Positions 9,513-19,621 of a stretch of DNA of 64,000 bases are shown in pieces. Source of the DNA: Serratia odorifera (GTDB lineage: Bacteria > Pseudomonadota > Gammaproteobacteria > Enterobacterales > Enterobacteriaceae). The position numbers were made by a program, and so were the translations under genes. Each line of letters starts with the position of its first letter. Position 1 is the stretch's first letter. The notes below the pieces were generated by a model that saw only the letters and a program-made list of their open reading frames with translations, ran no database searches and was not told where the DNA came from. The stretch lies in the NCBI RefSeq assembly GCF_900635445.1, contig NZ_LR134117.1:372001-436000 (forward strand), in the 5' to 3' direction.

Positions 9513-9845
9513 TTACAGGGCCTTCATGGTACCTTTCGGCAGAACGGCCGCCACGAAGTCACGCTTGATCATCACTTCCGTGGTGTCGTTCAGCGCAATA
9601 GCGATAATGCCGGTGTCGGCCACTTTGGTGACGCGACCGATCAGACCGCCGGTGGTCAGCACTTCATCGCCCTTGCCGATGGAGTCCATCAGCTTCTTAT
9701 GCTCTTTGGCGCGTTTCTGCTGTGGGCGCAGGATCATGAAATAGAAGATCAGACCAAACACCACCAGCATAATGATCAGAGAGTACGGGCTTCCCTGAGC
9801 CGGAGCCCCTGCGGATGCGACGGCGTCAGAAATGAAAAAGCTCAT
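9513..9845 (-). CDS. yajC: Sec translocon accessory subunit YajC
   Basis: This 110-residue single-pass membrane protein co-purifies with SecDF. It has one membrane segment (about residues 20-40, IIMLVVFGLIFYFMI) followed by the signature RPQQKRAKEHKKL and a small beta domain (GDEVLTTGGLIGRV). It sits between tgt and secD. Confidence 0.95.
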   Translation of the reverse strand: MSFFISDAVASAGAPAQGSPYSLIIMLVVFGLIFYFMILRPQQKRAKEHKKLMDSIGKGDEVLTTGGLIGRVTKVADTGIIAIALNDTTEVMIKRDFVAAVLPKGTMKAL

Positions 9846-9878
9846 TGAAATTCCCTCATTAAGTTATCAATTATTAAT

Positions 9879-11003
<1,125 letters not shown>

Positions 11004-11040
11004 AATGCCTCCAGCGTCAGAGAAACAGTCTGACGTCATA

Positions 11041-11167
11041 AATACCTGTCATGCTTGAAACGGCCTCTGTATTGGCGGCGTTCACTCACCCGAATCATTG
11101 ACTCTCGCAAGCCCGTCGGGGGTCGCTCACATACTGCCTTGACGCCGTTTCAATTATTTTGGGTATA
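11041..11167. repeat. ERIC-type intergenic palindromic repeat
   Basis: A 127-base imperfect palindrome fills the gap between queA and tgt. Its outer arms are TTGAAACGGC (11055-11064) and GCCGTTTCAA (11144-11153), and the ends read AATACCTGTC and TTTTGGGTATA. Read on the minus strand, its centre resembles the enterobacterial ERIC consensus (an AGT...TGA...GGGTGAGTGAACGC stretch), and 127 bases is the usual ERIC length. Identification is from memory of the consensus. Confidence 0.75.
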
Positions 11168-11177
11168 CCTCGAAAAT

Positions 11178-12248
11178 TTATTTGCCGACGGACTCGTTTT
11201 CCGCCTGCGGATTACGACTGATAAACATCGCATCACCATAACTGAAGAAACGGTATTGCTCGGCCACCGCCTGTCGATAGGCATTCATGGTGTTCTGATA
11301 GCCGGCAAAGGCCGAAACCAGCATGATCAGCGTCGATTCCGGCAGGTGGAAATTGGTGATCAGCGCATCAATGACCTGATAGTGATATCCCGGATAGATG
11401 AAAATACGGGTATCGCCGAAGAATGGCGCGATCGGTGCATCCTGGCTGGCCTTGGCGGCGCTTTCCAGTGAGCGCACCGAGGTGGTGCCGACGGCGACCA
11501 CGCGCTTGCCGCGCGCCTTGCAGGCCAATACCGCATCAACCACCTCTTGCGGCACTTCGGCGTATTCGGCGTGCATCACATGTTCTTCGATGGTTTCGAC
11601 CCGCACCGGCTGGAAGGTGCCTGCGCCGACGTGCAGGGTAACGAACGCCATTTCGACGCCCTTCTCACGCAGCGCCGCCAGCAGCGGCTCGTCAAAGTGC
11701 AGCCCGGCGGTTGGCGCCGCAACCGCGCCCGGCTTCTGGCTGTAAACGGTCTGATACAGTTCGCGATCGGCGTCTTCGTCCGGCCGATCGATATACGGCG
11801 GCAGCGGCATATGCCCCACCGCATTGAGAATGGTAAACACGTCGCGCGGATCGTCAAAGCGCAGTTCAAACAGCGTATCGTGACGCGCCACCATGGTGGC
11901 AGGAATGCTGTCGTCGTCACCCAGCAACAGCGCAGCGCCCGGTTTTGGCGCCTTGGATGCGCGGACATGCGCCAACACCCGATGATCGTCGAGCACCCGC
12001 TCGACCAGCACTTCGATTTTCCCGCCACTGGCCTTGCGGCCAAAGATACGCGCCGGGATCACCCGGGTATTGTTGAACACCAGCAGATCGCCGGCCTCCA
12101 GTTGATCCAGCAGATCGGTGAATACGCCGTGCGTCAACTTCCCCGTCGGTCCATCCAGTTGCAACAAGCGGCAACCGCTGCGTTGAGGTTGTGGATAACG
12201 TGCAATTAACGACTCGGGAAGATCAAAAGAAAAATCGGCGACGCGCAT
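11178..12248 (-). CDS. queA: S-adenosylmethionine:tRNA ribosyltransferase-isomerase
   Basis: QueA transfers and rearranges the ribosyl group of S-adenosylmethionine onto preQ1-tRNA, forming epoxyqueuosine; it acts just after Tgt. The 356-residue protein begins MRVADFSFDLPESLIARYP and carries LLVFNNTRVIPARI, the AAPTAGLHF motif, VTLHVGAGTFQPV and NFHLPESTLIMLVSAFAG, all hallmark QueA boxes. The gap to tgt is unusually long because of the ERIC element. Confidence 0.97.
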   Translation of the reverse strand: MRVADFSFDLPESLIARYPQPQRSGCRLLQLDGPTGKLTHGVFTDLLDQLEAGDLLVFNNTRVIPARIFGRKASGGKIEVLVERVLDDHRVLAHVRASKAPKPGAALLLGDDDSIPATMVARHDTLFELRFDDPRDVFTILNAVGHMPLPPYIDRPDEDADRELYQTVYSQKPGAVAAPTAGLHFDEPLLAALREKGVEMAFVTLHVGAGTFQPVRVETIEEHVMHAEYAEVPQEVVDAVLACKARGKRVVAVGTTSVRSLESAAKASQDAPIAPFFGDTRIFIYPGYHYQVIDALITNFHLPESTLIMLVSAFAGYQNTMNAYRQAVAEQYRFFSYGDAMFISRNPQAENESVGK

Positions 12249-12352
12249 GGATAATCACTTCAGCTAAAAAAACAGGCGGCCTAGTCTAAAGCCGCCGGCC
12301 GCCGGCAGCAAGAAATAAGGAGGATTCGCCGCAGTTCGGGTATAGTTGACGG

Positions 12353-12934
12353 ATGAATTTTCTCGCTCATCTCCATTTGGCCCAGTTGGCGGACAGCTCG
12401 CTGCTGGGCAACCTGTTGGCCGACTTCGTACGCGGCAACCCCGCAGCCGACTATGCACCAGAGGTGGTGGCCGGCATCATGCTGCACCGGCGCATCGACG
12501 TGCTCACCGACTCGTTGCCGCAGGTCAAGGCCTGTCGCGATTTTTTCAGCGATCGGCACCGCCGCGTCGCGCCGATTACGCTCGATGTGGTGTGGGATCA
12601 CTTTCTGGCACGCCATTGGCAACAGATAGAGCCGTCGCGCAGCCTGGAACGTTTCACTCAGGAAGCGCGCAGCCAGATTGTGCCGCATCTGCCGCTGACC
12701 CCGGCGCGTTTTCAGAACCTGAATAACTACCTGTGGCCGGAACGCTGGCTGGAACGCTATGCCGAACTGCCGTTCATCGCCACGGTATTGCAGGGCATGG
12801 CCAACCGCCGCCCGCGATTGGCGGCGCTGGCGGGCTCGTTTGACGACGTTGAACGCCATTATCATCAACTTGAAACACAGTTCTGGCAGTTTTACCCGCA
12901 GATGATGCAGCAGGCAAAAGCCAAAACGCTATGA
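12353..12934 (+). CDS. acpH: Acyl carrier protein phosphodiesterase
   Basis: AcpH hydrolyses the 4'-phosphopantetheine arm from acyl carrier protein. The 193-residue protein has the HD-like features MNFLAHLHLA and LLADFVRGN at the N terminus and GIMLHRRIDVLTD, followed by DVVWDHFLARHW. It is divergent from queA, as yajB is in E. coli. Confidence 0.92.
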   Translation: MNFLAHLHLAQLADSSLLGNLLADFVRGNPAADYAPEVVAGIMLHRRIDVLTDSLPQVKACRDFFSDRHRRVAPITLDVVWDHFLARHWQQIEPSRSLERFTQEARSQIVPHLPLTPARFQNLNNYLWPERWLERYAELPFIATVLQGMANRRPRLAALAGSFDDVERHYHQLETQFWQFYPQMMQQAKAKTL

Positions 12935-13032
12935 CCGCCACGTATCGCTACGACAAGAAAATGTTTTTAGCGCTTGCCCTTTTTTGCGAAAAGGTTATTT
13001 TTAAAGCTTGCTAAATTTAAACGATGAATTTA

Positions 13033-13069
13033 ATAGGCGAAAGCTATCTCATTGATTGGTAGTTTGCCC
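13033..13069 (+). promoter_or_regulatory. Candidate OxyR operator before the peroxiredoxin gene
   Basis: ATAG (13033), CTAT (13044) and ATTG (13055) are spaced by 7 bases each, as in the OxyR pattern ATAG-N7-CTAT-N7-ATAG-N7-CTAT; the fourth quarter-site is poor. A TATACT -10 lies at 13093-13098 with only a weak -35 (TTTATT at 13070), placing the operator immediately upstream of the -35 as expected for OxyR activation. Confidence 0.5.
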
Positions 13070-13180
13070 TTTATTCACCGCACCAAGGCCCCTATACTGG
13101 CTCAAGTTTTTACCCAACGGCTGGTGGTTTACACGCCGATGGGTATACATCAACCCTTAACAACTATTACAGGAGTAATC

Positions 13181-13783
13181 ATGGTCCTGGTAACTCGTCA
13201 AGCCCCTGACTTCACTGCTGCTGCCGTACTCGGCAATGGCGAAATCGTTGAAAACTTCAACCTGAAGAAGCACCTGAACGGCAAGCCTGCCGTACTGTTC
13301 TTCTGGCCGATGGACTTCACCTTCGTCTGTCCTTCCGAACTGATCGCTTTCGATCACCGTTATGAAGAATTCCAGAAGCGTGGCGTTGAAGTTGTTGGCG
13401 TTTCCTTCGATTCAGAATTCGTCCACAACGCATGGCGTAAAACCCCTGTCGACAAAGGCGGCATCGGCGAAGTGAAATACGCAATGGTTGCTGACGTGAA
13501 GCGTGAAATCCAAAAAGCTTACGGCATCGAGCACCCAGAAGCCGGCGTTGCGCTGCGCGGCTCTTTCCTGATCGACAAAGACGGCATCGTGCGTGCACAG
13601 GTCGTTAACGACCTGCCAATCGGCCGTAACATCGACGAAATGGTCCGTACCGTTGACGCGCTGCAATTCCACGAAGAGCACGGCGAAGTGTGCCCGGCTC
13701 AGTGGGAAAAAGGCAAAGCGGGTATGGGCGCATCACCAGACGGCGTGGCCAAATACCTGTCTGAAAACGCTGCCAAGCTGTAA
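13181..13783 (+). CDS. 2-Cys peroxiredoxin (AhpC/TSA family)
   Basis: This 200-residue typical 2-Cys peroxiredoxin reduces hydrogen peroxide and organic hydroperoxides in the cytoplasm. The peroxidatic Cys is residue 50 in FTFVCPSEL; the resolving Cys is residue 171 in EVCPAQW. The start at 13181 has an ACAGGAG site 6 bases upstream; an upstream in-frame ATG adds unrelated residues. No AhpF-type reductase gene is adjacent, so electrons may come from thioredoxin or a distant reductase. Codon usage looks highly biased (CTG, AAC, GGC), suggesting strong expression. A possible OxyR site and a strong terminator flank it. Confidence 0.93.
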   Translation: MVLVTRQAPDFTAAAVLGNGEIVENFNLKKHLNGKPAVLFFWPMDFTFVCPSELIAFDHRYEEFQKRGVEVVGVSFDSEFVHNAWRKTPVDKGGIGEVKYAMVADVKREIQKAYGIEHPEAGVALRGSFLIDKDGIVRAQVVNDLPIGRNIDEMVRTVDALQFHEEHGEVCPAQWEKGKAGMGASPDGVAKYLSENAAKL

Positions 13784-13802
13784 TTTCCACAGCCAAGCAG
13801 AC

Positions 13803-13834
13803 AACCGGTCAGCCTCGCTGGCCGGTTTTTTTTT
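13803..13834 (+). terminator. Strong terminator after the peroxiredoxin gene
   Basis: AACCGGTCAGC and GCTGGCCGGTT (one mismatch) with a 3-base loop are followed by nine T. Confidence 0.93.
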
Positions 13835-14040
13835 GCCCTTTTATCGTGCACGCTGCCCTTTTTTCGGGCCTGCCAACCTAATAATTCCTTGTTTCCGCTC
13901 ACATTCCACCCTCTATTTTCAGCACGGACGCGACTGTAGCGCTACGCTGTAATCGCTGGCCTGCTGTTTGCAGAGCATCACAGTACCCCCCGCACCATGA
14001 CGGGGGCATCACAATAAAAACTGACAGGGTAGGAAGAACT

Positions 14041-15804
14041 ATGCGTTTGCAAAAATGGAGTAAGCCCCTGACCGTGGCGGCGCTGCTGGTCAGCGGCAGC
14101 CTGTACGCCGCGTCAAACCCGGCGGTAGAAGCCCGGAATGGTATGGTGGTCACATCACAGCATCTCGCCTCGCAGATTGGCGTGGATATTCTCAAGATGG
14201 GCGGTAACGCCGTGGATGCGGCCGTCGCGGTCGGCTACGCTCAGGCGGTGGTCAACCCCTGCTGCGGCAATATCGGCGGCGGCGGTTTTATGACCATTCA
14301 TTTAGCCGACGGCAGCGACACCTTTATCAACTTCCGTGAAACCGCCCCGGCGGCGGCCAGCGCCAACATGTATCTGGACGCAGACGGCAAGGTCAGGAAA
14401 GACGCCAGCCTGTATGGCTACCTGGCGGCCGGCGTGCCGGGCACGGTACTCGGGATGGAAACCGCCCGTAAAAAATACGGCAAGCTGAGCCGTGAACAGG
14501 TGATGGCGCCGGCAATCAAACTGGCGCGCGAGGGCTTCGTACTGACCCGCGCCGATACCGATATTCTTGATACCACCGTAGCCCGCTTCAAGCAGGATGC
14601 GGAGGCGGCCAGGATTTTCCTGCGCAAGGACGGATCTGCGCTGCAACCGGGCGATCGTCTGGTGCAAAGCGATCTGGCCAATACGCTGGAGGCCATTGCC
14701 AAAAACGGGCCGGATGCGTTCTACCACGGTAAAATTCCGCAGGCGGTTGAGGCAGCGGCAAAACAGGGTGGCGGTATTTTGACCGCTGCCGATTTTGCCA
14801 ACTATAAAGTGACCGAAACGCCGCCGATCGTTTGCAGCTACCGCGGCTATAAGTTCGTTTCATCACCGCCGCCCAGCTCTGGCGGGGTGACGCTGTGTGA
14901 GACGCTCAACGTGCTGGAAGGCTACGATCTGAAAAGCATGGGCTTCAATTCAGCCGCCGCGATCCATACCATGACCGAAGCCATGCGTCATGCCTATATG
15001 GATCGCAACACCTATCTCGGCGATCCGGAATTTATCAAGAATCCTATCGACCGGCTGGTCAGCAAAAGTTACGCCGAACAGATCCGCAAGAAAATCGTCG
15101 CCGGCAAGGCAACGCCGTCTGAAAACGTGCAGCCAGGCATGGAACCGCATGAAAAACCGGAAACTACCCATTACTCGATTGTCGATCATCAGGGCAACGC
15201 GGTGTCCACCACCTATACCGTCAATGGCCGCTTTGGTGCAGTGGTGATCGCGCCGGGCACCGGTTTCTTTCTGAACGATGAAATGGACGACTTCACCGTT
15301 AAGGTCGGCGAGAAAAACCTGTACGGCCTGGTACAGGGCACCGCCAACTCCATCGCCCCCGGTAAGCGCCCACTATCGTCAATGAGCCCGACGCTGGTGA
15401 CCAAGGACAATAAAATATTTATGGTTCTCGGCTCGCCGGGCGGTTCGCGCATCATCACTATCACGCTACAAACCGCGTTGAACGTGATAGACCACGGCAT
15501 GGCGCCACAAGAAGCAGTCGACGCCGCGCGCATTCACCACCAGTGGCTGCCAGACGAAGTGTATTACGAACAGCGCGGCGTATCGGCCGATACGCTGAAC
15601 ATCTTGCACGACATGGGCTATAAAATGGTGGAACAAACGCCGTGGGGCGCCGCCGAGCTGATTCTGGTAGGCTTGCCGGGAGCTGCGGGCGTGACGCCGG
15701 CCAACTCCGGCAACGACTCGGCGGTGTCAGGCAAAGTACGCGAAGGCTACCTGTACGGTGCCAACGACGTTCGCCGCCCGGCCGGCTCCGCCGTAGGCTA
15801 CTGA
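14041..15804 (+). CDS. ggt: Gamma-glutamyltransferase
   Basis: This periplasmic enzyme hydrolyses or transfers the gamma-glutamyl group of glutathione. The 587-residue precursor has a Sec signal peptide (about residues 1-24, ending LYAAS). It is expected to self-cleave before Thr375 in ETTHYSIVD, which becomes the N-terminal nucleophile of the small subunit. The substrate-binding loops GNIGGGGFMT, PPPSSGGVTL and PLSSMSPT and the oxyanion motif GSPGGSRI are present. It converges on malZ. Confidence 0.96.
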   Translation: MRLQKWSKPLTVAALLVSGSLYAASNPAVEARNGMVVTSQHLASQIGVDILKMGGNAVDAAVAVGYAQAVVNPCCGNIGGGGFMTIHLADGSDTFINFRETAPAAASANMYLDADGKVRKDASLYGYLAAGVPGTVLGMETARKKYGKLSREQVMAPAIKLAREGFVLTRADTDILDTTVARFKQDAEAARIFLRKDGSALQPGDRLVQSDLANTLEAIAKNGPDAFYHGKIPQAVEAAAKQGGGILTAADFANYKVTETPPIVCSYRGYKFVSSPPPSSGGVTLCETLNVLEGYDLKSMGFNSAAAIHTMTEAMRHAYMDRNTYLGDPEFIKNPIDRLVSKSYAEQIRKKIVAGKATPSENVQPGMEPHEKPETTHYSIVDHQGNAVSTTYTVNGRFGAVVIAPGTGFFLNDEMDDFTVKVGEKNLYGLVQGTANSIAPGKRPLSSMSPTLVTKDNKIFMVLGSPGGSRIITITLQTALNVIDHGMAPQEAVDAARIHHQWLPDEVYYEQRGVSADTLNILHDMGYKMVEQTPWGAAELILVGLPGAAGVTPANSGNDSAVSGKVREGYLYGANDVRRPAGSAVGY

Positions 15805-15814
15805 GCACCATGAT

Positions 15815-15834
15815 GGGGCCGGTCAAACGGCCCC
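15815..15834. terminator. Hairpin between convergent ggt and malZ
   Basis: GGGGCC and GGCCCC arms around an 8-base loop, 11 bases after the ggt stop; there is no good T run, so confidence is modest. Confidence 0.4.
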
Positions 15835-15851
15835 TGACGCAGCGCCTGATG

Positions 15852-17672
15852 CTATAAGGTCCACAGCGTCACCGACTGCTCAGCCAATCGCAGCACCACG
15901 CCGTCGTCGCAAGACTGCATATCCCCCAGTCCTTCCTGCCGCTGCCAATCTCCCGGCGGCAACAGCGGACTGTAGGGCAGCGCTATTTCATGGTTGCTGG
16001 CGTCGCGCTGCAGCGCCACCAATACCCGTTCATGCTGGTAAGTACGTACAAACACCAGCGTTTCGCCGTGCGCGAACAGCACCTGACAACCTCCACGACG
16101 CAGCGCCTTGCTCTTTTTACGCAATGCCGCCATCCGCTGGAACAGATTCAGCAGTGCGTAGTTCCACTGGCTCTCATCCCACGGGAACGGTTTACGGCAG
16201 AATGGGTCATTATCACCGTCCAAACCAATTTCGTCGCCGTAATACAGGCAAGGCACCCCTATCCAGCTCATCAGCCAGACCGCCGCCATCTGCATACGTG
16301 GCAGATTACCGCCCAACAGGGTCAGGAAACGCGGCGTATCGTGACTGTCTAGCTGGTTAAACATAATCAACTGGCGATTATGCGGCAGGCCGGCACGGTA
16401 GCTATCCATCCAGTGGGCGGTTTCAGCCGCGTCCAGCTTCAGTGGCTGCAATGCGACGTCCAGACCCGCGAGAAATCCGCGCAGTGGTAACGCAAAGCCC
16501 ATGTAGTTCATCGCCGCATCTTCCACCCCGGCATGCAGCCAGCGGCGAGCGTCACCAAAATGCTCGCCCATGATGTAGGCATGAGGGTTCACCTCGCGAG
16601 CGGCCCGATGGATGCCAGCCAGGTGCTGCAGATTACCGCTGGCACCGCCGTTTTCCCCCAGCATGTGCACCACGTCCAAACGCCAGCCGTCAATGCTGTA
16701 CGGCGGTTTCAGCCAATGGCGTACCACGCTGTCTTCATCGCCATAAATTGCGCGTGCCACCGCAGGTTCGGCATAGTTCAGCTTCGGCAGACTGGCGTTA
16801 CCTTTCCAGGTCAACGCGGTACCGTCCGGGTAAAAGTTAAACCAGTTACGGTAGGGAGAGTCAGGGTGATGGCAGGCTCCCTGCTCCGTTTGCTGATGGC
16901 GATCGAACCACGGATGCGAGTCGCCGGTGTGATTAAACACCCCATCCAGGAGCAGTTTCATTCCCACCTTGTGAGTGCTTACTCGCAGGCGGCGAAACGC
17001 GGCATTGCCGCCGAAATGGGGATCAACCTGATAATAGTCTTCGGTGTCGTACTTGTGCACACTCGGCGCCTTGAAAATCGGGTTAAGGTACAGCGCGGTA
17101 ACCCCCAGGCGTTTCAGGTAGGGCAACCGCTGAACGATACCGTCCAGATCGCCGCCGTAAAAGGTTGACGCATCATGCTGTGCTTCTAGCGGATGCTGCC
17201 AGTCACGGCGAATGACCCCGGTACCCGCCGCATGATGGTAATAACTGCCGCTCTGCAGGTTATACGCGGCGCCGCTGCTGGCAAACCGATCGGGGAAAAT
17301 CTGATAAAACAGCTGATCGGCCACCCAGCCTGCGCCGCTGTCCGGTTCCTCCAGCGCGAATTGCGCCAACTGACCGATCGGCATCAGCGACCAGCCAAGT
17401 GGTCCAAACCACCGCTGGCGATCCTGCCACAGCAATTTGAAGCAATAACGGCGCGTCGCCTCCCCCTCGTTCAGCGGCAGGCTGGCCTGATAGCGCTGCC
17501 GGCCATCCACCGCACGCGCTTTCATCTCCAGCAGCCATTCTTCATTGTCAGGTTCGGCCCGCAGAAACACCTGTTTAGGCAGATCGTCACCCTGTAACCA
17601 CAGGGTAATATCCAGGCGTTGTCCCTTTTTGACCACAAAAGGTGGAACCGGTTGATGCCAGGCGTCAAGCAT
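15852..17672 (-). CDS. malZ: Maltodextrin glucosidase
   Basis: MalZ is a cytoplasmic GH13 alpha-glucosidase that removes glucose from the reducing end of maltodextrins. The 606-residue protein has an N-terminal carbohydrate-binding-like domain followed by the (beta/alpha)8 barrel with GH13 regions: GVFNHTGDSHPWF, DGWRLDVVHMLGENG (nucleophile Asp), AYIMGEHFGDA (acid/base Glu) and FNQLDSHDTPRF. Length matches E. coli (604-605). Two direct GGGTGGAGCC repeats lie about 100 bases upstream. Confidence 0.95.
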   Translation of the reverse strand: MLDAWHQPVPPFVVKKGQRLDITLWLQGDDLPKQVFLRAEPDNEEWLLEMKARAVDGRQRYQASLPLNEGEATRRYCFKLLWQDRQRWFGPLGWSLMPIGQLAQFALEEPDSGAGWVADQLFYQIFPDRFASSGAAYNLQSGSYYHHAAGTGVIRRDWQHPLEAQHDASTFYGGDLDGIVQRLPYLKRLGVTALYLNPIFKAPSVHKYDTEDYYQVDPHFGGNAAFRRLRVSTHKVGMKLLLDGVFNHTGDSHPWFDRHQQTEQGACHHPDSPYRNWFNFYPDGTALTWKGNASLPKLNYAEPAVARAIYGDEDSVVRHWLKPPYSIDGWRLDVVHMLGENGGASGNLQHLAGIHRAAREVNPHAYIMGEHFGDARRWLHAGVEDAAMNYMGFALPLRGFLAGLDVALQPLKLDAAETAHWMDSYRAGLPHNRQLIMFNQLDSHDTPRFLTLLGGNLPRMQMAAVWLMSWIGVPCLYYGDEIGLDGDNDPFCRKPFPWDESQWNYALLNLFQRMAALRKKSKALRRGGCQVLFAHGETLVFVRTYQHERVLVALQRDASNHEIALPYSPLLPPGDWQRQEGLGDMQSCDDGVVLRLAEQSVTLWTL

Positions 17673-17921
17673 ACTGTTCTCCTACTGTACCAAACGAAAT
17701 CGACGACATTGTCCACTGGCGCGAACAATGCCACGTTGAGTGCAATTCCCCCTCCTCTTTTCAGCCTAAAATCAGGGTGGAGCCGGGGGGTGGAGCCCGA
17801 GTTGTGTTAACCTAACCCAATGTAAAAAAAGGTAAACAGCTACACATTGGTTCTGATGGCCCTTAGGCTAACGTCTTATAAGTGTATTGGATTTTTTTCG
17901 GACATGTTTTAAGGAGCGGGA

Positions 17922-19186
17922 ATGCAACAGCGGATTGCCCAATGGCTGGGGAAATTTGGCATCGAGTTCACCGATGTAATGTCATTGGTTATGGTACTGG
18001 GGCTGATCGTCCTGATCTCGGTAGTTATTCATCTGGTGCTGCACCGGGTGGTGCTGGCGGCCATTCAACGCCGCGGCCAGCAGTCGCAGCGAGTCTGGCA
18101 ACAGGCGCTAACGCAGCACAAACTGTTTCAGCGTGCCGCGCTGTTGCTGCAAGGGGTGATCATCAACCTGCAGGCTATTTTGTGGCTGCATAACGGTAGC
18201 CAGACGCAGGCGTTCATCGTTACCGCCGCCCAGGTATGGATACTGGCTTTTGTGCTGCTGACGCTGTTTCGCTGCTCGATACCCTGCTGGCGATGCTGCG
18301 CCAGAGCCCAGTCGCCAATCAACTGCCGTTGCGCGGGATTTTCCAAGGGATCAAACTGGTTGCGGCTATCCTGATCGGCATCGCGATTGTGTCACTGCTG
18401 ATGGGCAAATCGCCGCTGTTACTGTTAAGCGGCCTGGGTGCGATGACCGCCGTACTGATGTTGGTGTTCAAGGATCCGATCCTCGGTCTGGTGGCGGGCA
18501 TTCAACTGTCTGCCAACGATATGCTGAAGATCGGTGACTGGCTGGAGATGCCTAAATACGGCGCCGACGGCGCGGTCACCGACATCGGTCTGACCACGGT
18601 GAAAGTGCGCAACTGGGACAATACCATCACCACCATCCCCACCTACGCACTGATTTCGGATTCGTTCAAAAACTGGCGCTCGATGTCTGAGTCCGGCGGG
18701 CGCCGCATCAAGCGCAGCATTAATATCGACACCACCAGCGTACATTTCCTGTCTGAACAGGAGCAGCAACGGCTTAACCGCAACCCGCTGCTGCTACAGT
18801 ACCTGAACGGCAAGGCGCAGGAACTGAATGAATACAATCGGCAAAAACAGTGGGATCTCAGCTCGCCGCTTAACGGCCGCCGCTTGACCAACCTCGGCAC
18901 GCTGCGCGCCTATCTGGAAGCCTATTTACGCGCCCATCCGGATATTCACCAGGAAATGACGCTGATGGTTCGCCAACTGGCACCGACCCCGGAAGGTTTG
19001 CCACTGGAGATTTACGCGTTTACCAACACCACGGTCTGGGCAAAATACGAAAGTATTCAGGCGGATATCTTTGACCATATTCTGGCGGTGATCGGTGAGT
19101 TTGATCTGCGCATTCACCAAACGCCGACCGGCAACGATATGCGCAGCATGCTGAATCCACGGCATACAGGCAGCGACGTTTCCTGA
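17922..19186 (+). CDS. MscS-family mechanosensitive channel, YbdG-like (frameshift as read)
   Basis: The protein resembles E. coli YbdG, a miniconductance channel that opens under hypo-osmotic stress. The first part (17922 to about 18269) encodes three hydrophobic segments. The frame then shifts and the second part encodes the pore-lining segment (LLLLSGLGAMTAVLMLVFKD), the MscS beta domain (GDWLEMPKYGADGAVTDIGLTTVKVRNWDNTI) and a long soluble C terminus ending near IHQTPTGNDMRSM. One T is missing in the run at 18267-18269; restoring it gives 421 residues against 415 for YbdG. It is probably intact in the cell. Confidence 0.88.
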
Positions 19187-19318
19187 CCTCAACTGACGAA
19201 ATAATTTCCACTGGTAATTATTCTGCTCTGATTGCCAGTAAATATCTCCCACCTCTTCCCATCTACGATTAAAACGGCGTTAATGCGGGCAGGCAAGCCC
19301 ATTGCAGGAGATACGCCA

Positions 19319-19588
19319 ATGCTGAAACGCCTTAAACACCGTTTATTGATCATGCTGTCAACCCTGCTGTTTGTCGGCTGTCTGCACAGCGCCAGGCTGG
19401 ACGAAGCCCGTATGAGCAGCGCCTTGCAGCCGGCGCTGAGCGCGTTAAGCAGCAATATGCAGGATATCCGCGAAGCGTTGTCGCGCTGTGCGCGCGACGA
19501 CGAAGAAGAAAGCAGCCTGTATGATGGCGCACTGGCGACCGAAGCACGCATCTCTGGCAGTGACGACGAGGCAGAACGGCAGCGCTAA
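19319..19588 (+). CDS. Small predicted lipoprotein
   Basis: This 89-residue product is not recognised. It starts MLKRLKHRLLIMLSTLLFVGC, a type II signal peptide with lipobox LFVGC, so it should be lipid-anchored. The mature part is short, with a helix (ARMSSALQPALSALSSNMQDIREALSRC) and an acidic tail (DDEEESSLYDGALATEA). An AGGAG site lies 8 bases before the ATG, which favours this start over an upstream in-frame ATG. It faces proY across a terminator. Confidence 0.7.
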   Translation: MLKRLKHRLLIMLSTLLFVGCLHSARLDEARMSSALQPALSALSSNMQDIREALSRCARDDEEESSLYDGALATEARISGSDDEAERQR

Positions 19589-19616
19589 AAAAAACACCGG
19601 CACAAGGCCGGTGTTT
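19586..19616 (-). terminator. Terminator after proY (minus strand)
   Basis: Arms AAACACCGGC and GCCGGTGTTT; the long A run on the plus strand is the T run for proY transcripts. It may also stop the lipoprotein transcript. Confidence 0.85.
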
Positions 19617-19621
19617 GAGAG

